Shown: positions 26,354 to 34,295, counted from the stretch's first letter. The stretch: DNA of 64,000 nt from Segatella copri (GCF_002224675.1 NZ_NMPZ01000019.1:1-64000); one strand, 5' to 3'. Numbers and translations: made by a program. The notes: generated from the letters alone by a model not told the origin.

Positions 26354-26447
26354 CTTATCTCCCTATTTTTTAGCAATCTTTATCTTTTCAAGAGATGTAC
26401 ATAGCGAAGAACATCAATTCGTGTGACTAAGGACCTTTGCATTTATT

Positions 26448-27614
26448 TTACTTATTCAATTCAAAAAGTTCTTTATACTTCATACTGATTTCACAACCAT
26501 AATACTTCAATGATTGCATCTCACTCTCATCCAAAAGTTCATTATGCTCTAAATAAGTATAATTAAATCCAAACTTTACCCTTGACAAGTACGCTTTCTT
26601 ATAAGACAAATTAAAATCAGAATTAGACTTTTCAAATTTTTCAATAAAGAATGCAGAACCAACAGTAAAACCAGAATTCCTTGATTTTACTTCTGAACAA
26701 TAAAGAAAATTTCCATCAACATAAACATTTGAAAGTTTTGAATTCAATAAGAATAGTTTTACTGCTATTTGATCATATAAAGACAGAATATTCCATTGGG
26801 CAAAATATTCTTGCTTCATTTTACGATCAACACATTGATAATGGATAAGCCAATATACAGATTCATTCTGCTTTGGTTGAGACAATAGCCACGAAACAGT
26901 ATCCTTATAGATTTGTATCTGTTTATATCCCTCTATTACATCATAACCAATATATTTTGAAATGAAGTCAGGTGAAAAAGGTTGAGTTATTAGATCCGGA
27001 GAACGCAATACTAAATCATCATCAGCTAATACGACAGGAAAAGCGTCTAGCGATAATCTATATACTGCAACAGCCCCTATACAATCACATAAAATACGTT
27101 CATAATCAGTTTGAATCATATTTTTCCAATCAGATAATTCTGTTTCATTCCTCTGCTTTAAATAAAATGATTGATAACCTTGTTTATGAACATATTTATT
27201 CATAACAAGTTGATCTCTTCTGATTCTATCAAAGAAAGGAGCCATCAACACCTTCATTTGGGCAAATGTATCTTGATTGTCAACTAACCATTTTACCATT
27301 CGTCCGTTTTCAAAACCTTTCTCCAAACTCTTCCATCTTTTCAATTCCTCTGGGTGAGAAGTCAGATAGAGAGTACCTATAGAAGTCTCTAATGATTGCC
27401 TCATCTGATAAAATGCACAATCAAAAAATCCCTGCTGAAAAAGATTTATCGAATTTTTCAAACACTGACAAGCCTCATTGAAAAACAAATTAGAATCCCA
27501 AGCATAGAAAAATCCCGTAGTTGCCATCTGTATCTGACTGATGGCAAAAAGATACTCATCAATATCTTTCAATTGCATTTTCACTAGAGGCGTATAAGAT
27601 TTATCAAACTTCAT
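26448..27614 (-). CDS. Hypothetical protein, HEPN-like helical N-terminus
   Basis: A 388-residue protein I do not recognise. Residues about 40-180 are helical and resemble HEPN-type domains: CLKNSINLFQQGFFDCAFYQMRQSLE followed about 70 residues later by MNKYVHKQG, which is like the HEPN R-x4-H motif but lacks the arginine. No membrane segment is visible. It is AT-richer than the housekeeping genes to its left and stands at the edge of the accessory region, which suggests acquisition. Confidence 0.6.
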   Translation of the reverse strand: MKFDKSYTPLVKMQLKDIDEYLFAISQIQMATTGFFYAWDSNLFFNEACQCLKNSINLFQQGFFDCAFYQMRQSLETSIGTLYLTSHPEELKRWKSLEKGFENGRMVKWLVDNQDTFAQMKVLMAPFFDRIRRDQLVMNKYVHKQGYQSFYLKQRNETELSDWKNMIQTDYERILCDCIGAVAVYRLSLDAFPVVLADDDLVLRSPDLITQPFSPDFISKYIGYDVIEGYKQIQIYKDTVSWLLSQPKQNESVYWLIHYQCVDRKMKQEYFAQWNILSLYDQIAVKLFLLNSKLSNVYVDGNFLYCSEVKSRNSGFTVGSAFFIEKFEKSNSDFNLSYKKAYLSRVKFGFNYTYLEHNELLDESEMQSLKYYGCEISMKYKELFELNK

Positions 27615-27666
27615 ATTTTCAATATGATACTTTATTTTATGGATCGTATCGGTGAATCAGATTACT

Positions 27667-27840
27667 TCAATACCACAACGTCTTATACATAGGCCACACA
27701 TCAAATTGTGGAACAGGAGTCAACTTAGCAAAATGATTCTTCTCATCAAAATCATCCATCTACTGATTACCACTTTCGAATGATTTCAAACTTTCATATT
27801 CATCAGCCACCTCTATGATCAGTTCTGAATCTTTATTCAT
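27667..27840 (-). pseudogene. Small ORF interrupted by an in-frame amber codon
   Basis: From ATG 27840 the frame reads 26 codons (MNKDSELIIEVADEYESLKS...), one TAG, then 30 more codons beginning with ATG and ending AKLTPVPQFDVWPMYKTLWY before TGA. The frame is kept across the TAG, so this is either a gene with a nonsense mutation or two tiny genes. It starts two bases after the preceding small gene. No family recognised. Confidence 0.45.
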
Positions 27841-27842
27841 AA

Positions 27843-27995
27843 CTAGCGCACAATAAATTTAATCTTCCAAGGACCTTTTGTTGCAGGCTCCTTCCAATTT
27901 TCCTTTGCAACCATCGAATCGTGAACAGCTTTGCGAACAGCCTTGGCAAATTCACCTTTAACCAATGGCTTTGGTGCATTAATACCTAACATCAT
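27843..27995 (-). CDS. Small hypothetical protein (50 residues)
   Basis: A basic 50-residue protein (starts MMLGINAPKPLVKGEFAKAV, ends KGPWKIKFIVR) with a GGAGAT ribosome site and an upstream -7 box (TAATTTTG). Its promoter region is the same cassette as that of the antitoxin-like genes at 28762, 29473 and 39255, so it may be an antitoxin-type gene; the amber-split ORF would be its partner. Confidence 0.5.
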   Translation of the reverse strand: MMLGINAPKPLVKGEFAKAVRKAVHDSMVAKENWKEPATKGPWKIKFIVR

Positions 27996-28149
27996 AATCT
28001 TATCTCCTATTATTTAGTTTTTATAACTTGCCGTCAAAATTACGCTTTTTTCTCGAAACCACCAAGAAAATCACAAGAAATCTGCAAGTTATCAGCAGAT
28101 AACCACGAAATCAACCGTAAACTATAAACAATTAACTGTAAACAGCTTT

Positions 28150-28275
28150 CCCCATGCGGTCCCATCCCGCAAAACATAGCGAGGGCTTTGATGCCCCGCC
28201 AACCTTAGAGCGTAGCGGTTCTGAGCACCGAAGGGCGGTTACATCTTCTCCCTTCGGGCAAGAGAAAGGATTGAT
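28150..28275 (+). repeat. Interspersed repeat R1, copy A
   Basis: Copy of a family starting GCGGTCCCA-CCCGCAAAA and containing CGCCAACCTTAGAGCGTAG. This copy is short and lacks the GGTGGAGCCTTC 3' part. It lies in a gene-free gap (28000-28351) that otherwise holds only the linker upstream of the 27843 gene. Confidence 0.75.
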
Positions 28276-28351
28276 GAGAGATGTGGCATACCTATTCCAT
28301 ATCCTACCACACTACCTAGCGTATTATGAAACAAATGCCATCAACAATCAT

Positions 28352-28774
28352 CTAAGCCATAGGACATTCCAAAATCTGGGTATGCAATAAATCCAAGAAC
28401 ATGAGCCTGGTATAAACAGGAGATGTTTCCGGAAAATGCTGTTCTGCTCTTTCTAATTCCTCTGTGGCATATAGATACTTGAACTTGTTGCGCTCATAAA
28501 AGCTAAGAACTTTTGACTGATTATACGCATCAACAACCAAGAATCTGCATCCAGTCTTGTTGTCCTCCTGAACAAACCAAGTTTTGATAAAGTTCATTAC
28601 CTGTTGCCCAACTAAGAAATTTCGTCCTTGATATTTCTTATTAACCCCTAGTCTTCCCAATAATACGGCAGGATAAGTACGAAGATGTTTTTGACCTGGT
28701 ATAGTTCGTTGAACCTTATTAGCAGAAGGCTTTGGAATAAAAGTTGTCTTTACATAATCTATTAATGAGGAAGT
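28352..28774 (-). pseudogene. Truncated GNAT-type toxin (N-acetyltransferase)
   Basis: The C-terminal half of a GNAT acetyltransferase of the TacT/AtaT toxin group: LLGRLGVNKKYQGRNFLVGQ (acetyl-CoA loop), RFLVVDAYNQSKVLSFYERN and a terminal TRLMFLDL. The frame is open from 28774 but has no start codon before residue 38 of the open frame, and the usual first 60 or so residues are missing. The antitoxin gene runs straight into the remaining toxin part, so a deletion joined them. Such toxins normally acetylate aminoacyl-tRNA; this one is probably dead. Confidence 0.75.
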
Positions 28775-28938
28775 TTAATCTTTACATTTTTTGAGCGTTC
28801 CATCATACGACGGATTGCATCTTGTGCACCTTCAGGGATTACTGTTGTGGCCGTATTCCTACTACTCTCAGCAATCTCAATAAAGCGCTCTGCGACATCA
28901 CCTGTCAATACAGGAATTGTTTTAATAGCTATTGCCAT
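28762..28938 (-). CDS. Antitoxin-like protein of a GNAT module (58 residues)
   Basis: 58 residues starting MAIAIKTIPVLTGDVAERFI. It lies directly before the GNAT toxin fragment and overlaps its open frame by 13 bases, the normal order antitoxin then toxin. Its first half is shared with the 28-residue remnant at 40068 (IPVLTGETAERF). Its last residues may be changed by the deletion that removed the start of the toxin. A GGAGAT ribosome site and a promoter (29010-28979) are present. Confidence 0.65.
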   Translation of the reverse strand: MAIAIKTIPVLTGDVAERFIEIAESSRNTATTVIPEGAQDAIRRMMERSKNVKIKLPH

Positions 28939-28978
28939 AATTCATATCTCCTATTATTTAGTTTATATAACTTGCCGC

Positions 28979-29010
28979 CAAAGTTACGCTTTTTTTCTCG
29001 AAACCACCAA
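28979..29010 (-). promoter_or_regulatory. Promoter of the GNAT antitoxin-like gene
   Basis: TTG (29010-29008), 21 bases, TAACTTTG (28986-28979) on the minus strand. The stretch CTTGGTGGTTTCGAGAAAAA before it is shared with the promoters of the small genes at 27843 and 29473. Confidence 0.65.
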
Positions 29011-29101
29011 GAAAATCACAAGAAATCTGCAAGTTATCAGCAAATTACTACAAAATCAACCGTAAACTATAAACTATTAACTGTAAACTATAAACTGCTA
29101 T

Positions 29102-29385
29102 TTCCAGGCGGTCCCAGCCCGCAAAATCTGGCGAGACCTTTGATTGGTCCGCCAACCTTATAGCGTAGCGGTTCCGAGCACCGAGTAGGGCGGTTTCCCT
29201 CTTCTTCCCTGAGGGGAGAAGACCGAGATGAGAGGTGGAGCCTTCCTTAACGGTAAGGAAGGACGGGTAGGTTTTCGAAAAAGCCTTCTTTAACGGTAAG
29301 GAAGGTTTCTGTCCCCTAGAAGGGGAACCGAAGGGGTCGAAAAGACTATTGAAGGTAGGTTTTCGAAAACTTCGCTTGAATGAAT
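29102..29385 (+). repeat. Interspersed repeat R1, copy B (long form)
   Basis: Longest copy seen. It begins GGCGGTCCCAGCCCGCAAAA, passes CGCCAACCTTATAGCGTAGC and GGTGGAGCCTTCC, and ends in two self-complementary CCTTCCTTA-ACGG-TAAGGAAGG-type hairpins plus GGTTTTCGAAAA. It fills the gene-free space between the GNAT and YafQ-like remnants. Confidence 0.8.
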
Positions 29386-29417
29386 TGCGGCACTTTCCAT
29401 GCCATTTTCACTTGTTT

Positions 29418-29507
29418 TTAGAAAACATCATTATGAGAACCAGTATTAGTCATCACTAAAACCAGCTCATCATTATATTGTTTCCATATCAACAGTCAAT
29501 CTGGCAT
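29418..29507 (-). pseudogene. 3' remnant of a YafQ/RelE-family toxin
   Basis: Only the C-terminal end of the toxin survives: P-D-stop-LLIWKQYNDELVLVMTN followed by TGSHNDVF and TAA. The PDWLLIWK and TGSHSDLF-type blocks are the hallmark C-terminus of YafQ-type mRNA interferases. The tryptophan codon is TGA here (29498-29496), and the first two thirds of the gene are gone. A sister remnant at 39175 keeps the tryptophan. Confidence 0.7.
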
Positions 29508-29646
29508 AATATGATATTCCTAACTTTTCAAACATGTCATCAGCACTCTTATATTCTGTCACTCTACCATGGCGAATATCATCCATAGCTTCTTCTATTC
29601 CAGCCATAACACTTTTGTCCTCCACTTGTATAGTTAATGTTGGCAT
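29473..29646 (-). CDS. Antitoxin-like protein of a YafQ-type module (57 residues)
   Basis: 57 residues, MPTLTIQVEDKSVMAGIEEA then DDIRHGRVTEYKSADDMFEKLG. The end YYARLTVDMETI is read from toxin sequence in another frame, so the original C-terminus has been lost. A near-identical gene lies at 39255. Its partner toxin is only a remnant, so any function would be as an orphan antitoxin. Promoter -7 box TACTTTTG lies upstream (about 29680). Confidence 0.65.
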   Translation of the reverse strand: MPTLTIQVEDKSVMAGIEEAMDDIRHGRVTEYKSADDMFEKLGISYYARLTVDMETI

Positions 29647-29771
29647 AATCTCTATTTTAAACGTTTAACTTCTGCCGCAAAAGTACGTTTTTTTCTCGAA
29701 ACCACCAAGAAAATCAAAAGAAATCTGCAACTCATCAGCAAATTACTACAAAAAACTGTAAACTATAAACT

Positions 29772-29945
29772 GCTTTCCCCAGGCGGTCCCAGCCCGCAAA
29801 ACATGGCGCAGACCTTTGATGGTCCGACAACCATAAAGCGAAGCGGTTCCGAGCACCGGAGGGCGGTTTCCCTCTTCTTCCCTGAGGGGGAGAAGATCGA
29901 GATGAGAGGTGGAGCCTTCTTTAATGGTAAAGAAGGACGGGATGA
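29772..29945 (+). repeat. Interspersed repeat R1, copy C
   Basis: Same family: GGCGGTCCCAGCCCGC at the left, GAGCACCGGAGGGCGGTTTC in the middle, GGTGGAGCCTTCTTTAATGG hairpin at the right. Upstream (29690-29770) is the linker also seen at 28050 and 29000. Confidence 0.8.
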
Positions 29946-30017
29946 TTTTAGAACACACTTCTTACAGAAGAAACAGAGTTGCAGAAAACATCCCTTTCTA
30001 GAAAGAAAGTAATAAAT

Positions 30018-30039
30018 GAGGCGATTACAAAATCGCCTC
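30018..30039 (-). terminator. Terminator overlapping the end of the rml relic
   Basis: GAGGCGATT pairs with AATCGCCTC (30018-30026 with 30031-30039); a T-rich tract follows on the minus strand. The stop codon of the last relic frame lies inside the hairpin. Confidence 0.65.
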
Positions 30040-30503
30040 TTTATACTTTCTACGATATAACGAATATCCATATACCGGCAATGGCTTGCGATGACGGATG
30101 TTGTTGATGGCTGATAAGCAATACCTTCCAAGCAAGCCACCTTCAAGCCCTGGCGCTTCTCCAAGACTTCGATATATGCTTGGCTACTTCCACCACCTTG
30201 TTAGGATAGAAGTACAAGCCTACCACAGCACAGTTACTCTTTGGATGTTCAGGCTTCTCCTCGATGCTCAGGCAATTGCCCTGCTCATCAAATTCAGCCA
30301 CACCATATCGCTCAGGGATCGCTTACCCGATAACCAAAGACGGTAGCTTTGCTATTCTGCTCACGGATACCTGCCAGCATCAAAACCGAGATAGGATAAT
30401 AAATCATCGGTTTATCAAAGATAGGAATCAGCTGCTTGCTGATACCTTTGGTGATGGGGTACAAGCGTGTTCCGCTTCCTCCTGCTAATACAATTCCTTT
30501 CAT
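30025..30503 (-). pseudogene. rmlA: Shredded rmlA relic with trailing rmlB-like fragment
   Basis: Reads as glucose-1-phosphate thymidylyltransferase, the first dTDP-rhamnose enzyme, with large pieces missing. The start ([20 protein letters not shown]) is intact for about 48 residues, then jumps about 90 residues to [12 protein letters not shown]. An extra C shifts the frame before [21 protein letters not shown] further deletion joins [11 protein letters not shown] to [20 protein letters not shown]. The end, INNIRHRKPLPVYG, resembles part of RmlB. No functional product is possible. Confidence 0.85.
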
Positions 30504-30534
30504 ATAATTATTATTTATTGATCAATAACATTAT

Positions 30535-30645
30535 TCGAAAACCTACCTTCAATAGTCTTTGCGACCCTTTCGGTTCCCCTTACAGGGGACAGAAACCTTC
30601 CTTACCGTTAAAGAAGGAGATTTTCGAATCCCTCCGTCTCCCTTT
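30535..30645 (-). repeat. Partial R1 repeat, inverted
   Basis: Reverse complement of the 3' part of R1: TTCGAAAACCTACC, CCCCTTACAGGGGACAGAAA and CCTTCCTTACCGTTAAAGAAGG. The rest of the gap up to 30718 shows nothing further. Confidence 0.7.
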
Positions 30646-30718
30646 AGCCTCGGTACTTATCGAGTTCTAAAAATAATCTTAACTATCTATTGTGTGTTTC
30701 GTATGGTATCATTGAAGG

Positions 30719-30841
30719 GCCCACACGGATCTCACGAATCTCACGGATTCTTTTTCGTTGCAAGCAACGGGTATTCTCATTTGGTCTCAATGGAAAAACT
30801 CCGAAGGAGTAAAAATCCGTGAGATCAGTGAGATCCGTGTG
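30719..30841 (+). repeat. Double-armed hairpin repeat R2, copy 1
   Basis: Long inverted repeat: the left arm begins CACACGGATCTCACGAATCT and the right arm ends AGATCAGTGAGATCCGTGTG (about 28 bp each, few mismatches). Between them are two smaller hairpins, CGTTGCAAGCAACG and ACTCCGAAGGAGT, so the whole can fold into a branched structure. A decayed echo with TTCGTG units follows to 30900. Confidence 0.85.
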
Positions 30842-30915
30842 AGAAAACAAAAAACTCCGCAAGGAGTCAAAAATTCGTGAAATTCGAGAGATTCGTGTTC
30901 AAAAATCTACATCAA

Positions 30916-31401
30916 TTATTGTTTTCCAATCTCGTCCTGGGCCTTCTTCAAGGCGCGGATTCTTAACTCCTTCTCTACTCGCTTCTTCACCTCCTTCTCT
31001 ATCTTGTCCTCAATAATCTGGTTGAGAGGACGGGAGAATGGATGCCAACCGTAATCGGCGTTCTCCTTCGTGTGACAGAACAACACCGTGCAAATTTCCA
31101 ACAATGCCTCCAGGCGAACCTCCTCGCTATCATAATGGGTGAAAATCCAATTGGTGAAACGAACAAACTCGGAGAGCAACATATGATCGCCCTTGTTCAA
31201 ATGAGTGAAGAAAGTGCGGTTCAGGTGAAACTCTTTCTTGATGTCACTCTTCTTCAACACCCAGGCACGCATGTCTTCGGTCAACTCATGATAAGTCGCC
31301 TTCTCTGAATAAATGTGCTTGGCAGACTTCACCAACTGGTTTGAAAACTTGTCGAAACGCTGCTCAGCAGTCTTCGACGAAATCTCAGCCGCGAGCTTCA
31401 A
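30916..31401 (-). CDS. Hypothetical protein near the VirE module (161 residues)
   Basis: A charged, helical protein with a Lys/Glu-rich coiled-coil end (IEDKIEKEVKKRVEKELRIRAL). Not recognised. The frame given starts at a TTG; a better start is ATG 31439, but that ATG is in another frame because a run of six A follows it. One more A would give MEKKNFLLSAAEKLKLAAEI in frame. It is transcribed away from the VirE gene, with a palindromic site between them. Confidence 0.6.
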   Translation of the reverse strand: MKLAAEISSKTAEQRFDKFSNQLVKSAKHIYSEKATYHELTEDMRAWVLKKSDIKKEFHLNRTFFTHLNKGDHMLLSEFVRFTNWIFTHYDSEEVRLEALLEICTVLFCHTKENADYGWHPFSRPLNQIIEDKIEKEVKKRVEKELRIRALKKAQDEIGKQ

Positions 31402-31479
31402 CTTCTCAGCGGCAGAAAGCAGGAAATTCTTTTTTCCATCGTTCCTTTTTAAATAAAATTAATAATTAAATTATTTATT

Positions 31480-31498
31480 TTTACCACAATGTGGTAAA
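31480..31498. promoter_or_regulatory. 19-bp operator-like palindrome
   Basis: TTTACCACA-A-TGTGGTAAA, a perfect inverted repeat with 9-bp arms around one base. It lies 41 bases upstream of the likely ATG of the 161-residue gene, between divergent genes, a normal place for a repressor site. Confidence 0.5.
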
Positions 31499-31551
31499 TT
31501 CCGATTTCCTATATCGCCCTTTTGTCGTAACTTTGCCGACAGTTACCGATT

Positions 31552-31761
31552 GGTGAACAGCGGGGTGAACACTTGCCCCAAGCATTCACCTTTTCGGCTC
31601 CGGGGTGAACCCTAGTAAAAAGAACTTTGTATATACAGCGCATGCTAGAAATATAAAGAGTCTCTATTACAATGGGTTACGGGGTGTTTTTAACACATTA
31701 TTAACGCTAAAGGTTGGCATCGGGGTTCACCCTTCACCGACTTCATCGCCAAGTGTTCACC
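31552..31761. repeat. Cluster of seven GGTGAA(C) heptamers
   Basis: GGTGAAC at 31552, 31564 and 31604, and the reverse form at 31585 (TTCACC), 31725 (GTTCACC), 31733 (TTCACC) and 31755 (GTTCACC). The left group is mainly direct, the right group inverted. They lie in the 425-base gene-free region just before the VirE/primase-helicase gene. Iteron-like or regulator sites are possible. Confidence 0.6.
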
Positions 31762-31826
31762 CACACTCTTAGTTAGAGAACGTTGCAAACAAGAAAATAG
31801 TATAAACAACTAATAATTTTATCAAT

Positions 31827-34103
31827 ATGGAAGAAGAATCAAACACCAACTGCATGGAAGAGACAGCTACGATGCCCTCGTACTTCCCTTGCATCAAATC
31901 TTCGGAGAGCCATCGACTCGTCGACTGGCTGTATTTCAAGAGCATGATTACCTCTGGCACAGAGCTTCGAATGATGACCGAAACTTACCGCAAGCGCCTC
32001 GCCATCAGCAAGCAGTTTGCCGACCAGTACAAGCCTGAGATGCCTGCCATCACGGTTTCGGCGCTTATGGACGGCTACGGCAGACAACTTGCCAACTTCC
32101 TCAAACCGACCTACATGTTCCAGCTCGACTTCGACCATGTGAAGAAGGAAGATATGGAGCATCTTATCCAACTGGTGAGAGGCGACAACCATACGATGGT
32201 AGAGTATATCACCGTGAGCGGCAGGGGATTCAGAGTGTTCTGCGCCTACCATCCTGTGGATGATGACGACATCAGCGTACTGGAACTCTTCGATGCCGTG
32301 CTGCAGAAGGCGATGGCTTACTACACCCAGCTCCTGGGTATCGCTCCCGACAAGCAGTGTATAGATATCACCCGATGCGCCGGACTTGCCTACGACCCGG
32401 ATGCCTATTTCCGTTGGGATGCCGAGCCTTTTGCCATGGGACCGAAGGACCTGAAGCCCCTCTATATGAAGAAGGCGTTGCAGGCGAAGTATTCTGCCAG
32501 GCGAAACGCCAAGGGCGGCAAGCGAACCATCAAGGTGAAAGAGGAGGCGAAGTCAAGCGACCAGGGGGCGCCTACCATCGAGGAGGCGGCTTCCCACATC
32601 AAGGAACTGCTCGACTTGTGGGGCTACCGATTCGAACCAGAGCATCACAACGAGTACGTGTGGCACTTTGCCGACATCTGCATCTACTATGGCATCCCGC
32701 TGGAAGAAGCCCAGTCCTACGCCGACCGTGAGTTTGGCTCCAGTTACCAGGATACGGCTTCCGTCGTCAAGTCTCGCTACAAGCATCTGCACAAGTTTGG
32801 CATCTGGCATTTCTATCGCCAGGGCGAGGGTCGCAGCGGCAAGCCATCAGTAAGACGCATCAAGCAGTGGCTACTCACCCACTATCTGTTCCGCCGAAAC
32901 GTGCTGACGGGATTTTACGAGGTGGAGAGCCGCATCGTTTTAGACGGCAAGTATCCAGACTGGATCCGCATCGACGACAACATCGAGAACTCCATCTGGA
33001 GCGAGATGGACGAGTCGGGGCAGCATCTCTCGGAGAAGACCTTGCACAACATCATCAACAGCGACTTCAGCGAGCCCTTCGACCCCTTGGTCGATTACCT
33101 GCGCAGTCTGCCGAAATGGAAGAAGGGAGAGGATCCCGACTACATCGAACAGCTTGCCGACCGCATCGAGGTGGAAAACCTGCCCGCCAACGAGCATACG
33201 CAGAAACTCTTCCGCTATTTCTTCAAGAAGTGGCTAGTGGCGATGGTAGTGGCGTGGGTAACACCGAAGGTGGTGAACCAGATGATACTCATCTTCGTGG
33301 GCAAGGGCGGCATCTTCAAGACCACGTTCTTCCAGATGCAGTTGCCCCCACAGTTGCGCCAGTACTTCCTCAACGACTCGACGGGAGCCTATACCGACAA
33401 GGATTTCATGGAGGCTTTCAGCAGCAAGGCTCTGCTCTGTCTCGACGAGTTTGAGATGGTATTCGGCAAGAACCTGAGCGCCTTCAAGAGCAACATGACC
33501 AAGGTGACATTCTCCATCCGCCGGCCTTACGACAAGTACCGTTCGGAGATGCCCCACCGCGGATCGCTCTGCGGCACCACCAACAACCAGCAGTTCATCA
33601 CCGACGAGGAGAATCGCCGCTACTGTCCTTGGCTGGTAAAGAGCATCGAGAGTCCGATAGACCACCCGATAGACTACGACCACGTGTTTGCCGAGGCAGT
33701 AGCACTGGGTCAGGAGGTGATGAGCCATCCTAAGGGCGAGCCCCTGGAGTGGACATACTGGTTGACGAGGGATGACATCGAACTGATGCGCAGCCACAAC
33801 CGCCTCTTCATGGTAGCCAACTATGCTGAGGAGCAGATACTCCGTTTCTACCGGGTACCGGAGCCAGATACGCCGCTACAGTTTATCAAGTTCCGCTACA
33901 GTGCCGAGATACTGGAGAGGATAGGTGTGAACCCTGCCCTTCGCCAGAACCTGAACAACCAGAATATCGGTAACGTGATGAAGCGTCTTGGATTCAAGAA
34001 GATTCACAAGAAGAACGGCAACGGCTGGGCTGTGATAGAGAAGGAAGGTAGCGAAATCAACAGCGATTCCTTCATCGATCCCAGCGATACCATGGAGGAT
34101 TAA
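31827..34103 (+). CDS. VirE N-terminal / primase-helicase family protein (BT4734-like)
   Basis: A 758-residue protein with a BT4734/BF3469-like VirE N-terminal domain (about 35-230, with FQLDFDHVKKED and YITVSGRGFRVF, resembling archaeal-type primases) and a VirE-type P-loop helicase domain (about 350-690, Walker A-like GKGGIFKTTF, Walker B-like LLCLDEFE, then GTTNNQQF). Such proteins are common beside Bacteroidota capsule loci with DUF4248, HU-like and amidase genes, as here. GC and codon use are like the core genome. Its role there is unknown. Confidence 0.88.
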   Translation: MEEESNTNCMEETATMPSYFPCIKSSESHRLVDWLYFKSMITSGTELRMMTETYRKRLAISKQFADQYKPEMPAITVSALMDGYGRQLANFLKPTYMFQLDFDHVKKEDMEHLIQLVRGDNHTMVEYITVSGRGFRVFCAYHPVDDDDISVLELFDAVLQKAMAYYTQLLGIAPDKQCIDITRCAGLAYDPDAYFRWDAEPFAMGPKDLKPLYMKKALQAKYSARRNAKGGKRTIKVKEEAKSSDQGAPTIEEAASHIKELLDLWGYRFEPEHHNEYVWHFADICIYYGIPLEEAQSYADREFGSSYQDTASVVKSRYKHLHKFGIWHFYRQGEGRSGKPSVRRIKQWLLTHYLFRRNVLTGFYEVESRIVLDGKYPDWIRIDDNIENSIWSEMDESGQHLSEKTLHNIINSDFSEPFDPLVDYLRSLPKWKKGEDPDYIEQLADRIEVENLPANEHTQKLFRYFFKKWLVAMVVAWVTPKVVNQMILIFVGKGGIFKTTFFQMQLPPQLRQYFLNDSTGAYTDKDFMEAFSSKALLCLDEFEMVFGKNLSAFKSNMTKVTFSIRRPYDKYRSEMPHRGSLCGTTNNQQFITDEENRRYCPWLVKSIESPIDHPIDYDHVFAEAVALGQEVMSHPKGEPLEWTYWLTRDDIELMRSHNRLFMVANYAEEQILRFYRVPEPDTPLQFIKFRYSAEILERIGVNPALRQNLNNQNIGNVMKRLGFKKIHKKNGNGWAVIEKEGSEINSDSFIDPSDTMED

Positions 34104-34166
34104 GTATCTTGGTTACGATAGCTAAGTATCATGGTTACGATGGCTAAGTATCATAGTTACGGATGG
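34101..34166 (+). repeat. Three 22-bp tandem repeats after VirE gene
   Basis: TAAGTATC(T/A)T(G/A)GTTACG(A/G)-type units at 34101, 34123 and 34145, the first beginning with the stop codon itself. Confidence 0.8.
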
Positions 34167-34177
34167 TATTTAAGTCG

Positions 34178-34295
34178 CACACGGATCTCACGGATCTCAC
34201 GGATTCTTTTTCGTTGCAAGCAACGGTTCTCACCTTGCCTCACAGTAAAAACTCCGAAGGAGTCGAAAATCCGTGAGATCCGTGAGATCCGTGTG
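34178..34295 (+). repeat. Double-armed hairpin repeat R2, copy 2
   Basis: Left arm begins CACACGGATCTCACGGATCT, right arm ends GTGAGATCCGTGTG; CGTTGCAAGCAACG and ACTCCGAAGGAGT hairpins lie inside. It fills the gap between the VirE gene and the DUF4248 gene. Confidence 0.9.

Noticed and set aside
28150..28390. Plus-strand frames across the R1 repeats (also at 29803, 38845, 42275)
   Set aside because: They are translations of the repeat itself, with the same HRRAV-type peptides in several copies and no start signals.
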